Shown: positions 1 through 6,309, counted from the stretch's first letter. The stretch: 7,261 bases of DNA from Paracoccaceae bacterium (GCA_030626365.1 DAOUPC010000143.1:1-7261), one strand, 5' to 3'. Numbers and translations are program-made. The notes: generated by a model not told the origin, from the sequence alone.

Positions 1-854
1 CCGCTGATCCTGGCCTCGGCCTCTAGCCGGGCCATCAGTGTGCTGGTCAGTGGCTGGTGATCGTCCAGTGCCTCGGCCCGGACCAGATCCGCGCCAAGCC
101 CACGCAGGGTGGCAAAGAACTTGTGTGGCTGCCCGATCCCGGCAAAGGCCAGAACCCGTGCATCCGCCCAGTCCATGCCGGTTTGCAGCGGCGCAAGTTC
201 CCCCGTGGCATGGGGCACGCCCAGGCATTTAGCCCAGTCATCCGCGAAACCCGCCTGCGCGTCATCCGGCCCCAGCGACAGCACCAGATCGGCACGCTTC
301 AGACCCACCGTGACCGGTTCGCGCAGCGGGCCGGCCGGCAGGCACAGCCCGTTGCCAAACCCCTGCGCCGCATCGACCACCACGATTGACAGATCCTTGG
401 TCAGTGCAGGGTTCTGGAACCCGTCATCCAGCACAATCACACTGGCCCCGGCCTGTGCCGCCGCCCTTGCCCCTGCGGCACGATCACGGGCAACCCAGAC
501 CTCGCCAAAGGCGGCCAGCAGCAAAGGTTCGTCACCAACGTCACCCGCCTTGTGACCCGAAGGGCTGACGCAGACCGGCCCTTCCAGCTTGCCGCCATAG
601 CCCCGCGTGACCACATGCGGTTCGTGACCCATATCGCGCAGACGCTCAACCACCCAGATCACGGTGGGTGTTTTGCCGGTGCCCCCGGCATTCAGGTTGC
701 CGACACAAATGACAGGTACGCCCGGATCAATACCGTCGCCCTGCGCCAATCGCCGGGCCGTGGCCCAGCCATAAACCCGGCCCAGCGGTGCCAAAAGCCT
801 GGCGCGCCAATCCCGCCGGTCTGGTGTGGTGTGCCAGAAATCAGGGGCGCGCAT
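1..854 (-). CDS. lpxK: Tetraacyldisaccharide 4'-kinase LpxK (C-terminus beyond left edge)
   Basis: LpxK is the inner-membrane-associated kinase that uses ATP to phosphorylate the 4' position of the lipid A disaccharide-1-phosphate, giving lipid IVA. I translated this frame directly: 284 complete codons are present of a family that usually has about 330, and the reading frame is open to the left edge. Visible signatures are the P-loop GNLNAGGTGKTP at residues 52-63, VTRGYGG at 82-88, GDEPLLLA at 107-114, DDGFQN at 143-148, and AFAGIGQPHKFF at 236-247. The ATG at 854 is preceded by AGGGG (862-866), 7 bases upstream, and lies 14 bases inside the end of the Kdo transferase gene, which suggests translational coupling. 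The family's usual N-terminal membrane-associated helix is only weakly visible here (around residues 18-35). The family call is secure; only the C-terminal part is unseen. Confidence 0.96.
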   Translation of the reverse strand, partial: MRAPDFWHTTPDRRDWRARLLAPLGRVYGWATARRLAQGDGIDPGVPVICVGNLNAGGTGKTPTVIWVVERLRDMGHEPHVVTRGYGGKLEGPVCVSPSGHKAGDVGDEPLLLAAFGEVWVARDRAAGARAAAQAGASVIVLDDGFQNPALTKDLSIVVVDAAQGFGNGLCLPAGPLREPVTVGLKRADLVLSLGPDDAQAGFADDWAKCLGVPHATGELAPLQTGMDWADARVLAFAGIGQPHKFFATLRGLGADLVRAEALDDHQPLTSTLMARLEAEARIS

Positions 855-2085
855 GGTCCGGCCCCTGCCTGTCCAGCCGGTCCTGCACCAGTTCGACCAG
901 TTGATCCGTTAACTCTGCCCCTTCGGTCACAACCCGCCAGCCCGCCAGCGCCATGGCGGCCGCATGATCGGGGGCCACCAGCCGGGTAACCGCCGCGCCC
1001 AGCCCTTCGGCGTCAGCCACCATCCGCGCCGCGCCCACCGTGGTCAGCCGCGAATAGGTGGCCCGATGGTTCGGCACATGCGGGCCAAACAAAACGGCCG
1101 AACCCAGCGCCACCGCCTCAAGCGGGTTGCGCCCGGCATTGCCGGCGGACAGGGACGAGGCCATGAACGTCAACGGGGCCATCCGATACCACAGGCCCAG
1201 ATCGTCAACCCCGTCAGAGATCAGCACCTGGGTATTGTCCTCAATATCGTCGCCAACCCGCCAGCGGACAAAACGCAGGCCGCTGCCCTTCAGGTTTTCG
1301 GCCAGCCCGTCCAGCGTATCGGGGTCTGCCACGACCAGAACCAGAAGCAATCGGTGTACCAGTCGCAGTGCGGCCCGGTGGGCTGCCAGGACCGGTTCGA
1401 ATTCATCGGCCCGAACATGCGTCGCAAGCCAAAGTGGTCGCCCGGTAAGCTGCTGTGATGTGGCCGACAGATCCTCTTCGGCAAAGGGCGGTGGGCTTGG
1501 CCCATAGTGCAGGGGCTCAGACGTGGAAACCGTGTCATCCGGCACCCCGATACGGTACAACATATCCGAGGCCGCCTGACTGTTGGTCATGATGGTTTCA
1601 AAGCACCTCAGGCTGGAACGGGTCAGGTCGGGAAACCATTTGTGCCGGCGAAACGGAAAGTCATCCTGGCTTACGTCGACAAGGATCATTGCAATGCCAC
1701 GATCCGCGGACTGGCTGATCAGGTTTGGCATCAACGTTGCCCCGGCCCACAGGCAGATGTCCGGTTTCCAATGGTCAAGGAACTGTCCGACTTCTGTCGG
1801 GTGATCAGAGGCAAACCTGTCCACCTGAATTCCAAACGCATCCAGATTTGGGGCCACCGGTGCCGCGTCAACCGATACCGGATTCGTGGTGATCAGGATC
1901 ACCAGGTCATCGCGCTGGTTCTGCACCCTTAGCGCCAGTTCATTCAGGGCCAGAAGGCGCTCGGCGCTAGCGGCATGTATCCAAAGCACCTGACCATCCG
2001 GGCGCGGGTGGGAAATGGACGGTCCCGGCCCGGATTTGCGCCGTGACAGCGCGCGATATGCGGCAAATCCCAGCGACCGGGCCAT
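841..2085 (-). CDS. waaA: 3-deoxy-D-manno-octulosonic acid (Kdo) transferase, divergent Rhodobacterales type
   Basis: The predicted product has 414 residues. WaaA transfers Kdo from CMP-Kdo to lipid A precursor at the cytoplasmic face of the inner membrane. Support comes from a GT-B-like layout: an N-terminal domain opening with LWIHAASAE (34-42), which I match to the canonical HAVSVGE region; TNSQAASDMLYRIGV (167-181); LWLATHVRADEFEPVLAAHR (218-237), matching the usual HPGEE stretch; and GRNPLEAVALGSAVLFGPH (318-336), the clearest signature. The hydrophobic N-terminal anchor of the E. coli enzyme is not evident, and several motifs are altered, so specificity is less certain than the fold. 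The frame stays open further upstream to an ATG at 2265, but that extension lies in the DUF4170 gene in another frame and has no family features. The ATG at 2085 is 4 bases after the DUF4170 stop. No strong Shine-Dalgarno is seen, so coupling is likely. The gene overlaps lpxK by 14 bases. Confidence 0.8.
   Translation of the reverse strand: MARSLGFAAYRALSRRKSGPGPSISHPRPDGQVLWIHAASAERLLALNELALRVQNQRDDLVILITTNPVSVDAAPVAPNLDAFGIQVDRFASDHPTEVGQFLDHWKPDICLWAGATLMPNLISQSADRGIAMILVDVSQDDFPFRRHKWFPDLTRSSLRCFETIMTNSQAASDMLYRIGVPDDTVSTSEPLHYGPSPPPFAEEDLSATSQQLTGRPLWLATHVRADEFEPVLAAHRAALRLVHRLLLVLVVADPDTLDGLAENLKGSGLRFVRWRVGDDIEDNTQVLISDGVDDLGLWYRMAPLTFMASSLSAGNAGRNPLEAVALGSAVLFGPHVPNHRATYSRLTTVGAARMVADAEGLGAAVTRLVAPDHAAAMALAGWRVVTEGAELTDQLVELVQDRLDRQGPDHARP
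862..866 (-). promoter_or_regulatory. Ribosome binding site of lpxK
   Basis: The minus strand reads AGGGG here, 7 bases before the ATG at 854. It lies inside the coding sequence of the upstream Kdo transferase gene and fixes the start that creates the 14-base overlap. Confidence 0.6.
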
Positions 2086-2089
2086 TGGC

Positions 2090-2332
2090 TCAGCCCAGTT
2101 CTTCGGTGGCCGATGCTTCGGCCTTTTCGTCGCGCAAACGGTGGATATGGGCGATAAAGTAACGCATATGCGCATTGTCCACAGTGCGCTGTGCTTCGGA
2201 TTTCCAGGCATTATAGGCGCTTTGGTAATCCGGGAACATGCCCACGATATGGATGTCGTCCACATCCTTGAACGTATTGTGGGTCGGGTCGATCAATTCG
2301 CCCCCGAAAACAAGATGCAGGCGTTGGGCCAT
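2090..2332 (-). CDS. DUF4170 domain-containing protein
   Basis: This is a small protein of 80 residues with no signal peptide or membrane segment, so probably cytoplasmic. It resembles the alphaproteobacterial DUF4170 family: an N-terminal RLHLVFGGEL strand, a middle segment IHIVGMFPDYQSAYNAWKSE (30-49) with the aromatic/Ala-Trp pattern of the family, and TVDNAHMRYFIAHIHRL (53-69), followed by a charged tail. The biochemical role is unknown. The ATG at 2332 is preferred over the in-frame one at 2371, because AAAAAGGA (2342-2349) sits 9 bases upstream and the extra 13 residues would overlap the predicted promoter and do not look conserved. It lies between a CysQ-like phosphatase and a Kdo transferase, a neighbourhood I recall in Rhodobacterales. 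An LPS-related role is inference only. Confidence 0.85.
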   Translation of the reverse strand: MAQRLHLVFGGELIDPTHNTFKDVDDIHIVGMFPDYQSAYNAWKSEAQRTVDNAHMRYFIAHIHRLRDEKAEASATEELG

Positions 2333-2341
2333 GGGATAATG

Positions 2342-2349
2342 TCCTTTTT
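2342..2349 (-). promoter_or_regulatory. Ribosome binding site of the DUF4170 gene
   Basis: The minus strand reads AAAAAGGA. Its AAGGA core ends 9 bases before the ATG at 2332. This decides the start in favour of the 80-residue form over the 93-residue form starting at 2371. Confidence 0.6.
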
Positions 2350-2360
2350 GGTTTGGGTGC

Positions 2361-2388
2361 AACCTACGCAAATGCAGGGATGCGTCAA
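2361..2388 (-). promoter_or_regulatory. Probable sigma-70 promoter in front of the DUF4170 gene
   Basis: On the minus strand a good -35 box TTGACG (2383-2388) is followed, after a 16-base spacer, by TAGGTT (2361-2366) as a weaker -10 box. Transcription would begin near 2354, about 20 bases before the ATG at 2332. It lies in the only sizeable gap (62 bases) of the five-gene run, so DUF4170-waaA-lpxK may be transcribed independently of tldE-cysQ. The call rests on sequence resemblance only. Confidence 0.4.
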
Positions 2389-2394
2389 GGCGGC

Positions 2395-3186
2395 TCAGTA
2401 GGGGCTGTCGGGGACAAGGGCCATGCTGATCTGGCGGTGCAGGGTTTTACCCGCCGCCACCACGCCGTTCACCTTGGGGTGCGGGTTGTTGAACCGCAGC
2501 GGCACACCGTGGCGGTCGCTGCATAGCGCGCCGGCCTCGCGCAGGATCAGATCACCGGCGGCAATGTCCCATTCCCAACTGGGGCGCAGGGTCAGCATTC
2601 CGTCAAACCGCCCCTGTGCGACCAGCGCCAGCCGATAGGCCAGAGATGGCCGGTAGGACCGGGTAAAGGACGGCACCTTGCCACCTTTCCAGTGCATGGC
2701 CTCCATGTTCGGGCGGGCGGCCAGAATGTCAGCCGCGCCCAGGCTGGCGGGGTGTGACGGGGTGATGGCGGTTTCGTTCAGAAACGCGCCCTGCCCGGCG
2801 GCCGCCACATACATCAGATCACGCAACGGCAGATAGATCACGGCAGCGGTGACAATGCCCTTGTCGGCCACCGCCAGCGCATGTGCCCATGTGGACGAAC
2901 CTTCGACAAAGCTCCGGGTGCCATCAATCGGGTCGATGATGAACACACGGTCATGGTTCAGCCGGTCGGTGTTGTCGTCGGTTTCTTCGGACAGCCAGCC
3001 GTAATCGGGCCGCGCGGCCTGCAGGCGTTCCTCAAGCATTGTGTTGACGGCCAGGTCGGCCTCGGTCACCGGCCCGGCCCCGTCGGGTTTGTCCCAACGC
3101 CGCGCGTCCTTGCCCGAATACCCGGTGGCAATTTTTCCGGCCTCGCGCGCAGCATCAATCAGCAGGGTCAGGTCAGTTTCCGGCAA
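2395..3186 (-). CDS. Inositol monophosphatase family protein, probable 3'(2'),5'-bisphosphate nucleotidase (CysQ-like)
   Basis: The product has 263 residues and belongs to the lithium-sensitive, Mg-dependent phosphatase superfamily. CysQ members hydrolyse 3'-phosphoadenosine 5'-phosphate from sulfate assimilation; relatives cleave myo-inositol phosphates, and sequence alone does not separate the two here. Visible metal-binding motifs are GPVTEADLAV (37-46), GWLSEET (63-69), DPIDGTRSF (85-93) and WEWDIAAGDL (204-213), all intact. Length is typical. The start appears to be TTG at 3186: an in-frame stop lies just upstream (3190-3192), the next internal Met is at residue 50, after the first conserved motif, and GAGGGG (3194-3199) is ideally placed 7 bases upstream. 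The gene begins 14 bases inside the end of the tldE-like gene. 62 bases separate its stop from the DUF4170 start. Confidence 0.9.
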   Translation of the reverse strand: MPETDLTLLIDAAREAGKIATGYSGKDARRWDKPDGAGPVTEADLAVNTMLEERLQAARPDYGWLSEETDDNTDRLNHDRVFIIDPIDGTRSFVEGSSTWAHALAVADKGIVTAAVIYLPLRDLMYVAAAGQGAFLNETAITPSHPASLGAADILAARPNMEAMHWKGGKVPSFTRSYRPSLAYRLALVAQGRFDGMLTLRPSWEWDIAAGDLILREAGALCSDRHGVPLRFNNPHPKVNGVVAAGKTLHRQISMALVPDSPY

Positions 3187-4519
3187 GGGTCATCCCCTCA
3201 ATCAACAGCGACGGCACGATCCGCGACAGATAGGTGCGCGCATCATTGGCGGGCACGATCCGGCGCAGCATGTCGCGCAGGTTTCCGGCGATGGTGCATT
3301 CATTGACCGGATAGACCAGTTCGCCATTCTCAACCCAGAACCCTGCCGCACCACGGGAATAATCGCCCGTATTGGGGTTGATGGTTGACCCGATCATCGA
3401 CGTGACCAGCAACCCGGTGCCCATGTCGCGCAACAAATCCGCGCGGCTGTGCGTGCCCTGTGTCAGGCTCAGGTTCCAGTTGGCGGGCGAGGGCGGACCA
3501 GAGGTGCCCCGAACGGCGTTCCCGGTCGATTCCATACCCAGCTTGCGCGCGCTGGACAAATCCAGGGTCCAGCCGGTCAGCCGGCCATTTTCAACGACGG
3601 TGCGTTTCTGCGTGGCCAACCCTTCGGCATCAAACGGGCGCGACCCGCCGATACGCGGGCGGTGGGGGTCTTCGATCAGCGACAAGGCGTCCGGCAGGAC
3701 CGGTTCGCCCAGCGCACCGATCAGCCACGAGGCCCCGCGCGCAATTGCCGCCCCGTTGGCCGCCGCCATAAGATGCCCGATCAACGAGGATGAAATGCGT
3801 TCGTCAAACAGCACCGGATAGGTGCCGGTGGCCGGTTTGCGCGCACCCAACCGTTCAACCGCCCGCTGCCCGGCGATTGTGCCAATCTCGCCCGCCGGGC
3901 GCAGGTCAGACTGAAAACTGCGCCCGTCCCCGTCATAATCGCGCTCCATCCCGGTTCCTTCACCGGCAATCGCCACACAGGAAATTGACCGGCTGGTACG
4001 CCGATACCCACCGGAAAACCCGTTGCTGGCCGCCATGTGAACCCGCGCTTCGCCATAGGATGCGCTGGCCGTCTGTACCTGGGACACCCCATCAACGACC
4101 AGTGCCGCCGCCTCTGCGGCGCGCGCGTCATCCTGTAGGGTGTCGGGGTGCGGTTCTTGGGCAGGATCGGCCAGTTCAAGCGCATCACTGTCCCAACCCG
4201 TGGCCAGTTGGGCCGGGTCGGCCAGCCCGGCAAACGGATCTTCCAGCGCCTCGGATGCCATTGCCACGGCACGCTCGGCCACCGCCGCAAGGGTTTCGGG
4301 CCGGATATCAGAGGTGGACACGATCGCCTGACGTTGCCCCAAAAGCACCCGCAGGCCCAGGTCAGTTGCCTCGGACCGTTCGGCATGTTCCAGGGCGCCC
4401 GCGCGCATGTTCACGGACACCGAACTGGCGTAAACGACAATGGTATCGGCGGTATCGGCCCCGGCCACGCGGGCCGCATCCAACAGGGCCTGGCAAAGAT
4501 CATCTGGCGATAAGGTCAT
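3173..4519 (-). CDS. TldE/PmbA family protein (TldD-partner subunit of a modulator-of-gyrase type protease)
   Basis: The product has 448 residues, a normal length for the family. In E. coli, TldD and TldE (PmbA) form a heteromeric cytosolic metalloprotease that degrades unfolded peptides, matures microcin B17 and affects CcdA stability. TldD carries the HExxxH zinc site. I see no HExxxH here, which places this protein on the TldE side. The diagnostic C-terminal block is GTGLLVTSMIGSTINPNTGD (367-386), followed by YSRGAAGFWVENGE (387-400) and ECTIAGNLRDML (407-418), very close to the PmbA pattern. Earlier blocks are DLGLRVLLGQRQA (53-65) and the region around FDERISSSLIGHLMAAANG (238-256). The ATG at 4519 has AGGGA 6 bases upstream. 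It is the first gene of the minus-strand run and overlaps the CysQ-like gene by 14 bases. No tldD is in the window. Confidence 0.92.
   Translation of the reverse strand: MTLSPDDLCQALLDAARVAGADTADTIVVYASSVSVNMRAGALEHAERSEATDLGLRVLLGQRQAIVSTSDIRPETLAAVAERAVAMASEALEDPFAGLADPAQLATGWDSDALELADPAQEPHPDTLQDDARAAEAAALVVDGVSQVQTASASYGEARVHMAASNGFSGGYRRTSRSISCVAIAGEGTGMERDYDGDGRSFQSDLRPAGEIGTIAGQRAVERLGARKPATGTYPVLFDERISSSLIGHLMAAANGAAIARGASWLIGALGEPVLPDALSLIEDPHRPRIGGSRPFDAEGLATQKRTVVENGRLTGWTLDLSSARKLGMESTGNAVRGTSGPPSPANWNLSLTQGTHSRADLLRDMGTGLLVTSMIGSTINPNTGDYSRGAAGFWVENGELVYPVNECTIAGNLRDMLRRIVPANDARTYLSRIVPSLLIEGMTLAGN
3194..3199 (-). promoter_or_regulatory. Strong ribosome binding site supporting a TTG start
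   Basis: The minus strand reads GAGGGG, 7 bases before TTG at 3186. An ATG at 3193 directly follows it, but in another frame and with a stop after six codons. The strength and spacing of this site are the main reason to accept TTG as the start of the CysQ-like gene. Confidence 0.65.
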
Positions 4520-4525
4520 GAGCGT

Positions 4526-4530
4526 TCCCT
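4526..4530 (-). promoter_or_regulatory. Ribosome binding site of the tldE-like gene
   Basis: The minus strand reads AGGGA, 6 bases upstream of the ATG at 4519, supporting that start. The rest of the 134-base gap up to 4653 contains the terminator below and no convincing promoter. Confidence 0.55.
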
Positions 4531-4587
4531 GTCATATCTTTGAAGTACGAGGTAGCGGTGGTGGCCCCATCCCGCAAGGGTTGCGCC

Positions 4588-4614
4588 ACAAAAGAGGGCC
4601 GCAAAACGCGGCCC
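4588..4614 (-). terminator. Rho-independent terminator of the DUF2125 gene
   Basis: A perfect 7-bp G+C-rich stem, GGGCCGC (4596-4602) against GCGGCCC (4608-4614), closes a 5-base loop. In the minus-strand direction it is followed by TCTTTTGT (4595 down to 4588), a U-rich tail. It lies about 40 bases after the DUF2125 stop codon and so separates that gene from the tldE-like gene downstream. On the plus strand the stem is followed only by CCTTAT, so action in that direction is unlikely. Confidence 0.8.
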
Positions 4615-4653
4615 CCTTATCGGGATCAATCCCTTTGTGTTCGTCGTGCGGCG

Positions 4654-6177
4654 TTACTTGATACGCTGCCCGTTAGCCATGATGTGACCTTCGCCGTTGA
4701 TCTTGATTTCTGAGGTCAGGGTGTCCTCTCCGGCACCCGGAACGGCCAGCATACCCATCATCATCCGCGCGCCCATGGCATCGGAATCAGACATCATCCC
4801 CATCTGGATCAGCTTATCCATCAGCCCGTTGGCCCCGTTCAGTTCAAGGTTGGCAACACCCGTAGGGGCCGGCATCCCGTCAAACGATGCCAAATCGCTG
4901 TTGTCAAAGGTGAAATCGCCGGTTGCCGAAAACTTGGCCCCTGCGGCAGACACCAGCATCTCTTTGATGGTCAGCGCGTTCACCTCGCCCGGAGGAGAGT
5001 TGAGGTCGTCCAGTTTCTCGGCCACTTCGGGGTCAAGGAAATTCATCAGAACCTTGGCCTTGCCGGACAGATCCAGTGCGATGGTCGCCGGGTCACGTGG
5101 CAGCACCTGACCGGGGTCAAACATGCCCCAGATCATGTCGGATATGGTGAAATCACGCATCTTCATCGACATTGCGAAATCTTGTTCCTGATCTGACGGG
5201 GCGACCGGAATATCGATGCTGAATCCGGTTTCGGCCATTCCCAGCGAGATCGGGAAAGGCAACTGGTTGGTGGTGACGGTGATCTCTGTGCCCTTTTGAC
5301 TGACATCATAGGCGATATGCGAGGCATCTATTTTTGCACCCAGTTTTCCGCCCTGCGAAGTACTGGTGAACGAGAAATCCTGACCGTCGCCGATTGCGCG
5401 CATGTTGGAATTGCCAGAGGCATATTCAAACATGCCGTCAAAGGCGAACCCGGCGGCCAGCATGGCCTGAAAGTCGCTGGTGTTCATCTCAAGCGGAATT
5501 ACGCCGCCGCCCTGAAAGGAAAGCCCCTGAATGGACCCGGTCCATTCGCCATTGTCGTCCGAATCAGGGTCCTTGAACGCCATGTCATAGTTAAGCGAAT
5601 CGGCGCTCATACGCTGGGAATAGTCGCGCATGCCGTCCTGTTTCATCTGGGCGCTGCTGATGACGTTGCTCAGGGTCACGGAAACCCGTGCCAGGCCCGG
5701 TGGCATCTGTTTTTCGTTCACCGAAAGCGAGGCCAGCGCCAGATTGACCTGCGACGCCGCATAATTATAGCTCATGTCATTCGGCGAACCGGACACGATC
5801 AGCGAATTGCCGCTTTGGTTGTAATTGATCACAACGTCGAATTCTTCGCCGCCATCCTGCCCGGATATGTGCATTGGCATGGTGCCCGGCATGGTTACAG
5901 CAACGGTTCCATCGCTGTTTCCGGTAAGCACCAGTGAGGACATGGCGATAGAAGCCGTCCCTTCGCCCTCGGGCATATCCATCGACATTGACAGGTCGCT
6001 GATTGTCAGCGTTCCGCCTGATGTGCTTTCGGAACCTGTCACGTCATAGCCGACGCTGGACATGTAATTTTTCCAATCGGCCCAGACATCCTGGGCCGTT
6101 ACATCGGCCTGTGCCATCTGCGTGGCCGATGCAAACAATAGCGCAGCACCTATGCCACGTGTGAAATATGCGTTCAT
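4654..6177 (-). CDS. Secreted DUF2125 domain-containing protein
   Basis: The product has 507 residues and begins with a clear Sec signal peptide: Arg7, a hydrophobic stretch at 8-18, and an AQA cleavage site after residue 24, so the mature protein is periplasmic or envelope-bound. The rest is rich in short alternating beta-type segments with Ser, Gly, Asp and Thr. The C-terminal part matches my recollection of the DUF2125 family, notably GANGLMDKLIQMG (448-460), GARMMMGML (469-477) and the ending NGQRIK. Function is unknown; the fold resembles lipid-handling AsmA/YdgA-type beta-rich proteins only by inference. By my count it has 39 methionines and no cysteine. The ATG at 6177 has AAGGG 7 bases upstream. 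It stands alone: a terminator follows, and the gene upstream is divergent. Confidence 0.85.
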   Translation of the reverse strand: MNAYFTRGIGAALLFASATQMAQADVTAQDVWADWKNYMSSVGYDVTGSESTSGGTLTISDLSMSMDMPEGEGTASIAMSSLVLTGNSDGTVAVTMPGTMPMHISGQDGGEEFDVVINYNQSGNSLIVSGSPNDMSYNYAASQVNLALASLSVNEKQMPPGLARVSVTLSNVISSAQMKQDGMRDYSQRMSADSLNYDMAFKDPDSDDNGEWTGSIQGLSFQGGGVIPLEMNTSDFQAMLAAGFAFDGMFEYASGNSNMRAIGDGQDFSFTSTSQGGKLGAKIDASHIAYDVSQKGTEITVTTNQLPFPISLGMAETGFSIDIPVAPSDQEQDFAMSMKMRDFTISDMIWGMFDPGQVLPRDPATIALDLSGKAKVLMNFLDPEVAEKLDDLNSPPGEVNALTIKEMLVSAAGAKFSATGDFTFDNSDLASFDGMPAPTGVANLELNGANGLMDKLIQMGMMSDSDAMGARMMMGMLAVPGAGEDTLTSEIKINGEGHIMANGQRIK

Positions 6178-6184
6178 AAGCGAA

Positions 6185-6193
6185 CCCTTCCCT
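6185..6193 (-). promoter_or_regulatory. Ribosome binding site of the DUF2125 gene
   Basis: The minus strand reads AGGGAAGGG, a duplicated purine-rich core ending 7 bases before the ATG at 6177. It supports that start, which also gives a complete signal peptide. Confidence 0.6.
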
Positions 6194-6208
6194 AAAATTT
6201 ACCGGCCC

Positions 6209-6237
6209 ATGCTCTGCCCTTGGGGGTGCCTCGTCAA
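6209..6237 (-). promoter_or_regulatory. Possible sigma-70 promoter of the DUF2125 gene
   Basis: The minus strand has TTGACG (6232-6237), a 17-base spacer and a poor -10 candidate GAGCAT (6209-6214). Transcription would start near 6202, leaving a leader of about 25 bases. The -35 box is good and the -10 box weak, so this is tentative. It overlaps the inverted repeat at 6215-6244. Confidence 0.35.
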
Positions 6238-6244
6238 GGGGGCA
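6215..6244. repeat. Imperfect inverted repeat in the divergent intergenic region
   Basis: TGCCCTTG (6215-6222) faces CAAGGGGGCA (6235-6244), with two additional G residues in the right arm, across a 12-base centre. It lies between the DUF2125 gene and the divergent SDR gene and overlaps the proposed DUF2125 promoter. It could be an operator or a chance palindrome in a G-rich stretch. The rest of the 132-base region (6178-6309) shows nothing else convincing beyond the two ribosome binding sites. Confidence 0.3.
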
Positions 6245-6294
6245 GGGGTGGACCATACTCCCCCATCACATTACACGGGCAAGTACATAAAGTT

Positions 6295-6300
6295 GAGGGG
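6295..6300 (+). promoter_or_regulatory. Ribosome binding site of the SDR gene
   Basis: GAGGGG lies 9 bases before the ATG at 6310 and 6 bases before an in-frame GTG at 6307, so either could start translation. It argues against the longer open frame beginning at 6220, whose extra 30 residues would have to be translated across this site. Confidence 0.6.
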
Positions 6301-6309
6301 AAATTTGTG

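Noticed and set aside
841..2265. Longer 474-residue form of the Kdo transferase
   Set aside because: The additional 60 residues are encoded by the DUF4170 gene in another frame and lack family resemblance. The ATG at 2085, 4 bases after the DUF4170 stop, is the better start.
3790..4521. Long plus-strand open frame (243 codons) opposite the tldE-like gene
   Set aside because: Its product is dominated by Pro, Arg and Ala with no recognisable domain, and it runs antisense to a well-supported gene. This is typical of a shadow frame in G+C-rich DNA.
4549..4577. Promoter candidate for the tldE-like gene (TTGCGG, 17 bases, TACCTC on the minus strand)
   Set aside because: The -10 box matches the consensus at only two positions, and the region also holds a small CGCAA/TTGCG hairpin. 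It is too weak to list.
4561..4589. Nested short inverted repeats (GTGGC/GCCAC around CGCAA/TTGCG) beside the terminator
   Set aside because: The stems are only 5 bp, share a base and have a poor layout. Probably chance, and unlikely to be an RNA element.
5296..5937. Plus-strand open frame of 213 codons opposite the DUF2125 gene
   Set aside because: It has no family features or convincing ribosome binding site, while the opposite strand has a full signal peptide and the C-terminal DUF2125 pattern.
6284..6289. TACATA as a -10 box for the SDR operon on the plus strand
   Set aside because: No acceptable -35 box lies 16-18 bases upstream, where the sequence is a run of C residues.
6220..6309. 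N-terminal extension of the SDR starting at 6220
   Set aside because: It would contain the GAGGGG ribosome binding site and places 30 unusual residues before the Rossmann motif, which normally starts near residue 10.
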